A program made the translations under genes and the position numbers. From the IMG/VR virus record IMGVR_UViG_3300035682_000077, positions 1-40,513 of that record: a stretch of 40,513 nucleotides of DNA, one strand, 5' to 3'. Under the pieces are notes generated by a model. The model did not search any database. It was not told the DNA's origin and saw only the letters and a program-made list of their open reading frames with translations. The DNA is from a virus. Of this stretch, positions 22,256 to 31,725 are shown piece after piece (position 1 is the stretch's first letter; every line of letters starts with the position of its first letter).

Positions 22256-23313
22256 TATTCAATTTCCTCCTCAATAATTGTATTTATAACCTGATCTTGT
22301 TTACCAAATTCATCCATTACTAAATCCATAATACCATTTTCATTCTTAGACCATTCTTTACGAAAGTATTTGTGAACTTCACCATTAAGATCAGTATAAG
22401 TATAACGATTACCTTCTTTCTTAATCATACTACGTTTTTCAATAAGATCAAAGAAACCACTATATGGATTCATACCAGTTTCATAAGGAATCTGAATTTG
22501 AATATCTTCAAATGGTTTGGCATAACGAGTTTTCATAATTTTACATCCGGCACGAATACCAAGAACATCAGTAACTTTATTACCAGCCTCATCTTCTTTT
22601 AGTTTGAGTTTTTTCATTGCCACTACAATTGAACTGGCATATACGAAACCACTACCACCACTGATCTTTGGATCGGGACTATATGGATCTTGTGATTCAT
22701 AACTATGATTAGTACAAATCATACCTACATTCAAACTACCAAACATGTTAACACAATTGGTTACCAATGATTTAAGAGCTTTAGGTTTGTGACCCATATC
22801 ACCCTTCATTTCACCACCTTGAAATTGATTAACTTGAACTGGTGTCATTAACATACCCAATGAATCAACTACAAATAATACTTTTGGTCTATCTTCTGGT
22901 TCCAATGCTTTATAATCTTTCATGAATACAGCTATTGTTTTAGCCACATCATCAACCATAGCCATGTTTAATTTCAATAGTTTTTCTTCACTAGTATCAA
23001 CACCTAATGCCAATAACCAACTTTCGTCAAGTGCATTTTCACTATCAATTAATACAACATAGATTCCTTGAGCTTGAGCATTTTTAATAACATTTCCACT
23101 ACAGATATATGATTTACCGGCACCACTTTCACCAGCAAATACAGTAACTTTACCAAGAGGAATACCCTTGTTAAAGTCACCACTAATCAAATAGTTTAAT
23201 GCATAATTGCCAGTACTGATCCAATCTGTTGGATCATGAAATCCAATACTCATACCTTCAATTGACTTTGTAATATCTTTTCTAAACTTTGATAGATCAA
23301 AGGGTTTTTTCAT
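22255..23313 (-). CDS. uvsX: UvsX recombinase (RecA-like)
   Basis: Catalyses homologous pairing and strand exchange for recombination-dependent replication and repair. The RecA-type core shows Walker A GESGAGKS (61-68), Walker B VLFVVDSLGML (near 145-155), and the L1/L2-region phrases QVNQFQGGEMKGDMG and SYESQDPYSPDPKISGG. The acidic, helical end is like that of phage UvsX. At 352 aa the length is normal (T4: about 390). The start overlaps the upstream TAA (TAATG) with AAGGAA as ribosome site. Confidence 0.95.
   Translation of the reverse strand: MKKPFDLSKFRKDITKSIEGMSIGFHDPTDWISTGNYALNYLISGDFNKGIPLGKVTVFAGESGAGKSYICSGNVIKNAQAQGIYVVLIDSENALDESWLLALGVDTSEEKLLKLNMAMVDDVAKTIAVFMKDYKALEPEDRPKVLFVVDSLGMLMTPVQVNQFQGGEMKGDMGHKPKALKSLVTNCVNMFGSLNVGMICTNHSYESQDPYSPDPKISGGSGFVYASSIVVAMKKLKLKEDEAGNKVTDVLGIRAGCKIMKTRYAKPFEDIQIQIPYETGMNPYSGFFDLIEKRSMIKKEGNRYTYTDLNGEVHKYFRKEWSKNENGIMDLVMDEFGKQDQVINTIIEEEIE
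22281..22288 (-). promoter_or_regulatory. Possible internal late promoter TATAAATA
   Basis: An exact T4 late consensus within the last codons of uvsX, about 26 bases before the acidic 93-aa gene, with GAGGAGG between. It may be a chance match in AT-rich coding DNA. Confidence 0.35.
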
Positions 23314-23555
23314 TATGTTCCTTTATGTAATTGCTTACCATTAGTATACGGTGAAAAGCTTTCTGTGTCAAGTAGTTCCGGACAAGAATTAGCCATTCGT
23401 TCAAGATCATAATCGGTTGGATAATGTCTTAGTACACCACGTGCTCGTTCTCTAACGATACCAGGAACTCTAGGAGTTTTTCCAGGATCGCATAATTCTT
23501 CTAATAATTTTTTACTGTACTTTAAAGCGCGAAATCGCTCATCAGGTAAAGTCAT
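23313..23555 (-). CDS. BPSL0761-like small protein (80 aa)
   Basis: The sequence MTLPDERFRALKYSKKLLEEL, then PRVPGIVRERARGVLRHYPTDYDLERMA, has the pattern of the BPSL0761 family: short proteins of unknown function found in bacteria and some phages, often with a PDERxRAxxxTRxxLxxL start and a HYP motif. Its base composition is somewhat richer in GC than its neighbours. It lies between gp32 and uvsX, behind a strong GGAG site. Transfer from a bacterial host is possible. Confidence 0.65.
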   Translation of the reverse strand: MTLPDERFRALKYSKKLLEELCDPGKTPRVPGIVRERARGVLRHYPTDYDLERMANSCPELLDTESFSPYTNGKQLHKGT

Positions 23556-23575
23556 GATTGTTCTCCAGATAAGTA

Positions 23576-23597
23576 GTACCCAGATTTCTCTGGGTAC
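23576..23597 (-). other. Stable mRNA hairpin with a GAAA tetraloop
   Basis: A 9-bp stem GTACCCAGA/TCTGGGTAC closed by GAAA on the minus-strand RNA, between the gp32 stop and the next gene. There is no U-run. It may protect the 3' end of the gp32 message or act as a processing site rather than terminate. Confidence 0.6.
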
Positions 23598-23610
23598 GTG
23601 ACCTAATTAA

Positions 23611-24642
23611 TTAGGCAGGCTTGTTCTGACGACTACGAATCAATGCTAAAATATCATTGGCATTAGATTTGGCCGGAGTTGTGACAGGAACTTTAATCTC
23701 TTCAGTTGTTGAGGCTGGTTCATCGTCCCATGGAGGAGTTGAATTAGTGGTAGCTACTGGCGTTGCATTAGCAAATGGTTCATCACTAACTGAGTCAGTT
23801 GATTCAGTTGATTGATTCGCTGGAGCAGCAACTTCCAAACCCCATGGCTTGTAATATGCAGCCCACTTATCAGCATCATATGGACGACCATCTACTGAGG
23901 CTTCAAACATATCCTTGATGATACGAAGTTCGCTTTCGCTTGGTTTCTTTGGCAAGAATTCTTTAAGATTAAACAAACCAAATGTATCAATAGCTGCCAT
24001 TTCTACTTCAGTCAACGGTGTTTCTTTACGAGCAAATGTTGAAGTTGAATAATCAGCATATTCACCTTTAGCACCCTTGATGATATTGAAATTCAAACCA
24101 CGCTGATAATCAGTTGGCAATTCTTCAATCTCTGGGTTCATCATTGCCGCTTTAATAACAGAAAACAATTGTGGTGTAACAACAAAACGACGAATTGGAT
24201 TCTCAGGTGGAGTATCTTCTGTTTTTGGATTACCTGTGTTCAATAATGGGTTTGTCTTAACAAAACCTTGAAACAGATATGTACGCTTTTTCCAATATTT
24301 ATTGGCAATATCTTTAAGTGAATCGTCTTTGTACCATGTACGAACTTCTGCCAAGATTGGACAGTTTTCGCCATACATTTCCATACAAGGAACTTTAACT
24401 GTATATTGTTTATCATCTGAAGTTCCTTTGACACCTTGAAATGTCAAATTGATAACTGCCTTTTCAATCCAAAAGAATGAATTGGTTGTATCAGCATCCG
24501 GAAGAAGACGAACTTGAGAAGTTTCACCTGTTTTAATGTTCCAGAAGGGATATAAGGCTTGATCGCCTGATGATTTGGTTGTAGTGGTTTGACTACGATT
24601 ATCTTGTGCCTGCAATTTGGCACGAATGTCTGCTAAACTCAT
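23611..24642 (-). CDS. 32: Single-stranded DNA-binding protein gp32
   Basis: Covers ssDNA in replication, recombination and repair, and contacts UvsX, UvsY and helicase loaders. The order is typical: a short basic N-terminal region (ADIRAKLQAQDNRSQ), then an OB-fold core with LYPFWNIKTGETSQVRLLPDAD, NSFFWIEKAV, CMEMYGENCPI and YLFQGFVKTNPL. The C-terminal third is Pro/Ser/Thr/Glu-rich and acidic for partner binding. At 343 aa it is longer than T4 gp32 (301). Only two core cysteines are evident, so the T4 zinc site may be altered. It has a consensus sigma70 promoter, an adjacent late motif and a structured leader. Confidence 0.92.
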   Translation of the reverse strand: MSLADIRAKLQAQDNRSQTTTTKSSGDQALYPFWNIKTGETSQVRLLPDADTTNSFFWIEKAVINLTFQGVKGTSDDKQYTVKVPCMEMYGENCPILAEVRTWYKDDSLKDIANKYWKKRTYLFQGFVKTNPLLNTGNPKTEDTPPENPIRRFVVTPQLFSVIKAAMMNPEIEELPTDYQRGLNFNIIKGAKGEYADYSTSTFARKETPLTEVEMAAIDTFGLFNLKEFLPKKPSESELRIIKDMFEASVDGRPYDADKWAAYYKPWGLEVAAPANQSTESTDSVSDEPFANATPVATTNSTPPWDDEPASTTEEIKVPVTTPAKSNANDILALIRSRQNKPA

Positions 24643-24694
24643 TGTATTTTCCTTTATGTTTAAGTGTAGTATTAACTAAGTTTTAAGTGTTGTA

Positions 24695-24710
24695 ATCAGA
24701 GGATTCTGAT
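24695..24710 (-). promoter_or_regulatory. 32: Hairpin in the gp32 leader
   Basis: ATCAGA/TCTGAT stem with an AUCC loop, about 55 bases before the gp32 ATG. The rest of the leader is unstructured and A/U-rich, with two ACACTTAAA copies. T4 gp32 represses its own translation through a leader pseudoknot. This hairpin is a candidate nucleation site by analogy. Confidence 0.4.
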
Positions 24711-24724
24711 GGCGACTTATATAT

Positions 24725-24753
24725 ATTATAAACAACTAATATCTATTTGTCAA
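24725..24753 (-). promoter_or_regulatory. 32: Sigma70-type promoter for gp32
   Basis: TTGACA (24753-24748), 17 bp, TATAAT (24730-24725): exact consensus. It gives a leader of about 75 bases. Confidence 0.9.
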
Positions 24754-24756
24754 GAG

Positions 24757-24764
24757 TATTTATC
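24757..24764 (-). promoter_or_regulatory. 32: Late promoter GATAAATA before the gp32 promoter
   Basis: GATAAATACTC stands 3 bases before the -35 box of the gp32 promoter, so early and late polymerases could each start gp32 transcripts. Confidence 0.55.
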
Positions 24765-24782
24765 ATTTATAGGACAAATGTA

Positions 24783-25370
24783 TTATTTTAAATATCCATC
24801 AGTAAAATTTGATGAATTAAAATGAATTCTATTTGTATGTTGTGATGAATGATTTTCATCTTTTGCAAATATACCTACAAAATCATTCCAAATATCGGTA
24901 ATTTTAATACCTATAAATGATTCTAATAATACACAATTGTACCCTGATCTTTTACCCCAGTTTTGAAGAGCTAATCCACTATCTGGGAAAAATCTCCAAC
25001 AATCAACAGGAAACCTATGAACCTGTCCATTTGATGGTACATTTATATATAATAATCCAGTTGGTTTAAGTATTCTTAATGATTCATTGAATATCAACCA
25101 AAAAAATTCTGAATGTTCAAAACATGAACTACTTACAATAACATCAACAGATTCATTTTCAAAAGGTAAAGAATATGGATCAGTGATTACAATATCAACT
25201 CCATTTCCCTTAACAAAATCTACTCCTATATATTTGTTATTTGGTGGTGCCACTGATCTTAAACTACCATTTACATCTTGAGATCCTATATCAACTATAG
25301 TTAAATCTTTAGTATTTTTAAGATAAGTATCAAAAAATTTACCACCGTATTCCATTGCAGTATCATGCAT
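24783..25370 (-). CDS. SAM-dependent methyltransferase, class I (195 aa)
   Basis: A Rossmann-type methyltransferase. Motif I is TIVDIGSQDVNGS, the ribose-binding acidic residue is in KYIGVDFVKG, and motif IV/post-motifs are in DVIVSSSCFEHSEFFW and LRILKPTGLLYINVPS, the Methyltransf_11-like pattern. The substrate is unknown. Together with the 261-aa gene it may modify a sugar, LPS-like structure or small molecule. I choose ATG 25370 (AAGGA 10 bases upstream); the frame opens at TTG 25391. It follows the 261-aa methyltransferase with 7 bases between, so the pair is one unit. Confidence 0.8.
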   Translation of the reverse strand: MHDTAMEYGGKFFDTYLKNTKDLTIVDIGSQDVNGSLRSVAPPNNKYIGVDFVKGNGVDIVITDPYSLPFENESVDVIVSSSCFEHSEFFWLIFNESLRILKPTGLLYINVPSNGQVHRFPVDCWRFFPDSGLALQNWGKRSGYNCVLLESFIGIKITDIWNDFVGIFAKDENHSSQHTNRIHFNSSNFTDGYLK

Positions 25371-25377
25371 ATTTAAA

Positions 25378-26163
25378 TTATCCTTTAACAATTATTGACT
25401 TATCCGTAAACGGATCTGGCCAATCTACTCGTGCGGATGAAAGACCGTTATATCTAAAATCACTAACGCTTTCAGTTGGTATCTTATTCCATATAAGATC
25501 AGGTCTTTCTTTAATATCAGGGTCAACATGATAGGCAACAAGACCAGTAAAAAATCGTACAGAATAAATTAAAGAAAATAAATCTACAATTTTTTGATTT
25601 TGTACAATCGGAAATTCACCAGGAAAAAAGTGATCGTTTTTTATAAGTAAAGAATCAGTAGAATCCTTAACATATTCCAAAAAACTATGTTCTCTATGTG
25701 CTGAAAATTCTTTTAGAAAACTTGTTACTGTATCTTCAACAGCAATTATACATTTATTTTTTGCAGCCTTAAGAGCCTCTGATACAGTTACAATTTGTTG
25801 AAAAGATTGATGACCACCATCGTCAAGTAATACATCAAAATTACCTATACTATTGAATGTGGTTTTCCAAAATTCAGGATCACCTTGATCACCAATATAT
25901 ATCTCAAAACCATATTGTTCCCATTTTTTTGCAGCAGGATTTAAATCAATACCAATAATTCTGGCATTATCACCTAACCACTTTCTCCACATGAATAATG
26001 ATCCACCATTGAAAACCCCAGTTTCAATAAAAGTACAATTAGTACCTCGTAAATGCTTAAATAATTCAGCATAAATTTTAAAGTAATTTGTTACTTTAAA
26101 TGATGATTCCTGAGATTGAAGAAAACATTGTAATAATTCTTGTTCATCATCATGATGATCCAT
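25378..26163 (-). CDS. SAM-dependent methyltransferase, sugar O-methyltransferase-like (261 aa)
   Basis: The core CTFIETGVFNGGSLFMWRKW (motif I), ARIIGIDLNPAAKKW, EIYIGDQGDPEFW and FDVLLDDGGHQSFQQIVTVSEAL is the pattern of TylF/CmcI-type methyltransferases, which often act on sugars in surface polysaccharide or antibiotic pathways. The Asp-Asp-Gly-Gly-His group is the likely metal/catalytic site. It starts at ATG 26163, 7 bases after AGGGA, and that site lies in the 3' arm of a hairpin. The start of this gene is therefore probably controlled by which transcript is made. Confidence 0.75.
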   Translation of the reverse strand: MDHHDDEQELLQCFLQSQESSFKVTNYFKIYAELFKHLRGTNCTFIETGVFNGGSLFMWRKWLGDNARIIGIDLNPAAKKWEQYGFEIYIGDQGDPEFWKTTFNSIGNFDVLLDDGGHQSFQQIVTVSEALKAAKNKCIIAVEDTVTSFLKEFSAHREHSFLEYVKDSTDSLLIKNDHFFPGEFPIVQNQKIVDLFSLIYSVRFFTGLVAYHVDPDIKERPDLIWNKIPTESVSDFRYNGLSSARVDWPDPFTDKSIIVKG

Positions 26164-26170
26164 GTAAAAA

Positions 26171-26208
26171 TCCCTATTAACAGTGTTATTTTACACGATT
26201 AATAGGGA
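26171..26208 (-). promoter_or_regulatory. Extended hairpin that would hide a ribosome binding site
   Basis: A 10-bp outer stem (arms 26171-26180 and 26199-26208) plus a 4-bp inner GTGT/ACAC stem. On the minus-strand RNA the 3' arm contains AGGGA, the ribosome site of the 261-aa methyltransferase, followed by five U. Read-through RNA would fold and either terminate or be blocked from translation. RNA started at the internal promoter lacks the 5' arm. Confidence 0.65.
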
Positions 26209-26216
26209 GTAATCAA
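26188..26216 (-). promoter_or_regulatory. Sigma70-type promoter with -10 inside the hairpin loop
   Basis: TTGATT (26216-26211), 17 bp, TAAAAT (26193-26188). The predicted start near 26181 begins the message after the 5' arm of the hairpin. Confidence 0.6.
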
Positions 26217-26239
26217 TACTTATTGGATACATTAATAAT

Positions 26240-28333
26240 TTATTTTCTATGATCCAAAAATCTTTGCATTGTAGCCATTTCTTTATGATATCTTCTAATA
26301 TCATCTTCAGTTGGTTGTTGTTGAAGACTAGTTGGAGTTCCTGGAATAGCACTTGGTGATCCCATACCGGCACCACCAAACTCTGGATTATCAGCTTCAT
26401 CCAATCCTTTATCTACTGGGAATCCCATACGTTCGGCAGCCAATTGCATATAATGTTCTACTTCACCATCATCTAAAGCATTTGGCATTGCTGATCTCCA
26501 AAGTTTAAACTTTTGTTCATAAGTAGCATCTGGATTTTTTAAGATTTCTCTCATTGGAGTGGCACGTGGCCCTTCCTCATTTGAATATTGATCGCCAGTT
26601 TCTTGACGACTAATGATATTCAATTTATCAAAGTTGAATATAATATTCCCTTCTCTTTTAGTTGGTTGACCATTATACTTGAGTAAATATTGAAATTCAT
26701 TCTTCTGATCTGCACCTACTACTACAACAGCATTCTTATAACCATCTTTATTAAGTTCATGTAATACATCTATCAAGTTTTTAGAACTTTGAAATGATGA
26801 TGAATGTTGAGGAAATACTGTACGATAGATATCTAATTTTTCATCTGGCATTAATGGATCATCTTTACCAGTAGTTTCACTAACAATAAAATATGGATCG
26901 GCATTTATTTTTTTAGCCATAGTGAATACGGCATTTGCCAAATACATATGACCTTTATGACCCATACCACGACCCCAACCAACTACACATGTGTCACTAT
27001 CACCGATTTTCTGAATGTTTTCTTTTAGAGCCGCTTTGGCACTTTTAGCAAGTTTAGGGTCAGTTTTTACTTCACTTTTTTTTGCCAAACCAACTCTACC
27101 CTGTGCTCTGTTAGCAGCAGTGAATCCACCACGCTTAACAAATTTTAAGGGTTGACTACCACCAGTTGGATCACTTACAAGTCCTTCTCCACTTTTTGCT
27201 CCACCAGGCAATTCTGCTCTAATATGAACATCTTTAAGTGTTGGTTCTTCTACTTGATCAACGATAGCATCTTTTACATTCATAATGCCACGAACTAATT
27301 TGAATGTAGCACTAAGACCAGCGCCACCATTTTTAATCATATCAATGGCTATCTGTCTACGACCCTTTGTAAATATAGGATCTGTTTCTGCCCATTGAGC
27401 CATGTTACCGCCAAGATTTTCTAATCCACCTGGATGATCTACTTGACTGTTAACATATTTATATATTGATGCTCTCCATTGTTTTGTGGCTGTCGCTGGA
27501 TCTGCAAAAGTTGCAATCCATTCTGGAGTTGGTGTAACAAAACCTTCAATAGCACTAGCATTACTAGTTAGAAAACTGTATAATTTATTGATTGCACTAG
27601 TTGGAATTTGTGCTTGAACCATTGAATACTTTGGTGGTAATATAATAACATCTTTACTACCAACACCTTGAATAAGTTGTGTTAAATTTTCAGTTCTTCT
27701 TTGTCCACCTAAACCAGGCAATTGATCAAAATAAGCTGTAATAGCTGATGCTGAAGTACTTTGAGCGATACGTTGTCCTAATGGACTATTTTGATCTACA
27801 TGATAGATAACAGTATTTGGTTTAAAGTAATATTCACCCTTGTCATTAAGTTCAGGTCTTGTTTTATATAATAAACCACCCTCTAAGAATCCACGAAAAT
27901 CTTTTGGTGTGGCTGCATCATATATACCATGTAACTCAGCCATACTATTTACAAATATCATTCTATCTTGACTAACTTCACCTTTACTACGTCCAATATA
28001 ACTACGTTTTACATCTTCTGGACTAGCATTGAATTCTTTATGAAACTTATCACCTAAATGAAAACGACCTTGTTCATCACGACCAAAAATGATAGCTGGA
28101 CTTCCGTCCCATTTGATCTCTAGATGACTACTATCTTTAGCAATACTCGCCAGCCTGTCTATGGCTCTCTTGGCGCCTGTCGGACCATAAATGTATACTA
28201 AATCTTCAATGTGTTGAAATTCACGACCAACATCCTCTACTTTATCTTCCATCAAAGTAGGATCAATTAATTCAGATACTTCTTGTCCGATAATTCTTGT
28301 TAATTGTTGTTCAAATAGTTTCAAATAATTCAT
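26240..28333 (-). CDS. Ligase-like / NMNAT-like fusion (697 aa)
   Basis: The N-terminal part has the nucleotidyltransferase-ligase motifs: motif I KWDG (Lys74-Gly77), a motif III-like GFLEGGLLY (148-156), motif IV EGLV (383-386), and motif V LKFVK (396-400). The C-terminal part has a cytidylyltransferase/NMNAT-like core: GRGMGHKGH (454-462, HxGH signature), an AVVVVGADQK strand and a GPRATPMRE end motif. A Gly/Pro/Gln-rich tail follows. It could seal RNA or DNA and make or use NAD-type cofactors; the substrates are unknown. It starts MNYLKLFEQQLTR, like the other late leaders. ATG 28333 is preferred over GTG 28345. It shares a late operon with the 467-aa protein. Confidence 0.65.
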   Translation of the reverse strand: MNYLKLFEQQLTRIIGQEVSELIDPTLMEDKVEDVGREFQHIEDLVYIYGPTGAKRAIDRLASIAKDSSHLEIKWDGSPAIIFGRDEQGRFHLGDKFHKEFNASPEDVKRSYIGRSKGEVSQDRMIFVNSMAELHGIYDAATPKDFRGFLEGGLLYKTRPELNDKGEYYFKPNTVIYHVDQNSPLGQRIAQSTSASAITAYFDQLPGLGGQRRTENLTQLIQGVGSKDVIILPPKYSMVQAQIPTSAINKLYSFLTSNASAIEGFVTPTPEWIATFADPATATKQWRASIYKYVNSQVDHPGGLENLGGNMAQWAETDPIFTKGRRQIAIDMIKNGGAGLSATFKLVRGIMNVKDAIVDQVEEPTLKDVHIRAELPGGAKSGEGLVSDPTGGSQPLKFVKRGGFTAANRAQGRVGLAKKSEVKTDPKLAKSAKAALKENIQKIGDSDTCVVGWGRGMGHKGHMYLANAVFTMAKKINADPYFIVSETTGKDDPLMPDEKLDIYRTVFPQHSSSFQSSKNLIDVLHELNKDGYKNAVVVVGADQKNEFQYLLKYNGQPTKREGNIIFNFDKLNIISRQETGDQYSNEEGPRATPMREILKNPDATYEQKFKLWRSAMPNALDDGEVEHYMQLAAERMGFPVDKGLDEADNPEFGGAGMGSPSAIPGTPTSLQQQPTEDDIRRYHKEMATMQRFLDHRK

Positions 28334-28334
28334 T

Positions 28335-29738
28335 TTAAATTCCACTTAGACGCTTAATATGATCCAACAAACTCATTGCCTCTTTAACAGGCGGTGGTGG
28401 CGGAATATTATTTTGTACTGGTGCAGCAGGTTCTTTCGGTTGTTCAGCCGGAGGTTCTGCAGGTTCTTCTGGTTCCGGAATCACTGGTTCTTCATCAGTT
28501 GATTGTACTTTATCTAATATCTCATCGTATTCACGACCTAATTGTTCTGACATCCAAGCTATGATAATTGGACGAGCATCTCTATTAGAATCAAGTGAAG
28601 CCGCTTTCATTAATCTAGCATTCAAACCATCTTTTTCTAAGATACCTGATAATTCACCAATTGCGTTTGACGCATCTGGACCAAGTGGAATAATATCACT
28701 ATCATTACCAAGTAAATCAATCAATTCTTCTTTTTGTAATGGTTGATTTGGAATTAATGCCTCTCCAATTAGATTATCTGCCCATGCTTCAAACATAGAA
28801 GCTTCATTTGTTTCTGTTATAGTTAAGTTTAAACGACTTAAAATAGGCAATGCCGATTCAATACGAGTATCTAATGTATTAGTTCTAAACAATTCAGTTA
28901 AATTACTAGTATCACCATCTTCCATAATAGTTGGCTGCCAACTTTCAAAATAGTTATTATATCCACGAGTACTTTGTAAACGTTTTAATGATTCTCTTAA
29001 ACTTTGATAGTGATTAGCGGCTTCTGTAACAATACGTTGTACACTTTCATTAAATTGTCCAGATTTTGTGGCTCTTACAAATCCACCTAGTTTCTTAACA
29101 TCTTGAACCATTTCACTGATATGACTCCAACGTTGATCGTTATATTGTCCACCTTCTGCCAAATGTCTAGCAAATACACGACCAATTGATGGTTTAGTTG
29201 AAGGTACCAATACACGTTCACCCATTTCATTTTCTAAAAAGATACGCTCAACATAACGATATCTGGCATCTGTTTCACCTAATGTCTTATTATGTTTAAT
29301 AATCATTTTAATAGTTGGTGGGCCATTATCACTATAACTTGTATGTTTGTTACCGTAATATCCTTCAGCAATATTTTTTCTGTGTTGTCTTACTTTCATA
29401 TCATCATCCAATTTACTCATATCTTTAAGTTTTTTCTTCAATCCATGAGTAATAGCAAAATGACCCATTTGATCAATAAACTTAACCCAACCAGTATTTT
29501 CATCTGATGAACGTGTCACAGATGTGTTGAAATAAATTATTAAAAATCTTGAATCATCAACAGTAATAGTAACAGTACCATAACTCTTTTCGCCACTTTC
29601 AAACTTAAATTGAAATGCTTCTGCTTCTTCTGGAATAGGAACTTGTTGACCGGCACTATCATACATAGTGACAGAGTATCCACGACCACGTAATAGATCG
29701 TATAATTCAATATTGACTGATTCAGTACTTTTTGGCAT
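28335..29738 (-). CDS. Conserved T4-like late protein of unknown function (467 aa)
   Basis: I recognise the overall pattern from marine T4-like phages: a start SVNIELYDLLRGRGYSVTMYDSAGQ, then IAEGYYGNKHTSYSDNGPPTIKMIIKH, the segment FARHLAEGGQYNDQRWSHI, and a Pro/Glu-rich tail (PEPEEPAEPPAEQPKEP) ending in a short amphipathic helix. No enzyme motif is seen. The family has, to my knowledge, no fixed function, and a virion role is likely from its late promoter. It lies between gp17 and the ligase-like gene, two bases from the next start. Confidence 0.7.
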   Translation of the reverse strand: MPKSTESVNIELYDLLRGRGYSVTMYDSAGQQVPIPEEAEAFQFKFESGEKSYGTVTITVDDSRFLIIYFNTSVTRSSDENTGWVKFIDQMGHFAITHGLKKKLKDMSKLDDDMKVRQHRKNIAEGYYGNKHTSYSDNGPPTIKMIIKHNKTLGETDARYRYVERIFLENEMGERVLVPSTKPSIGRVFARHLAEGGQYNDQRWSHISEMVQDVKKLGGFVRATKSGQFNESVQRIVTEAANHYQSLRESLKRLQSTRGYNNYFESWQPTIMEDGDTSNLTELFRTNTLDTRIESALPILSRLNLTITETNEASMFEAWADNLIGEALIPNQPLQKEELIDLLGNDSDIIPLGPDASNAIGELSGILEKDGLNARLMKAASLDSNRDARPIIIAWMSEQLGREYDEILDKVQSTDEEPVIPEPEEPAEPPAEQPKEPAAPVQNNIPPPPPVKEAMSLLDHIKRLSGI

Positions 29739-29759
29739 AGTGATTTCTCTAATATCTAT

Positions 29760-29767
29760 TATTTATC
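29760..29767 (-). promoter_or_regulatory. Late promoter GATAAATA
   Basis: GATAAATAATAG, 21 bases before ATG 29738. It drives the 467-aa and ligase-like genes. Confidence 0.7.
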
Positions 29768-29776
29768 ATAAATCTG

Positions 29777-31667
<1,891 letters not shown>

Positions 31668-31674
31668 AGTAGAG

Positions 31675-31682
31675 TATTTAGT
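31675..31682 (-). promoter_or_regulatory. Late promoter ACTAAATA, 7 bp from ATG
   Basis: ACTAAATACTCTACT then ATG 31667. It stands 11 bases after the terminator stem at 31695. A leaderless or near-leaderless message is expected. Confidence 0.6.
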
Positions 31683-31692
31683 TACATAAAGC

Positions 31693-31720
31693 AAAAACTC
31701 TAGATATTATTCTAGAGTTT
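31693..31720 (-). terminator. Rho-independent terminator (leftward)
   Basis: A 10-bp stem AAACTCTAGA/TCTAGAGTTT (31695-31704 and 31711-31720) with a 6-base loop and a short T-run on the minus strand, just after the kinase-like gene. Confidence 0.8.
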
Positions 31721-31725
31721 GTTGT

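Noticed and set aside
22372-22602. Plus-strand open frame opposite uvsX
   Set aside because: Ile/Thr/Phe/Asn-rich shadow of a well-supported gene, without a ribosome site.
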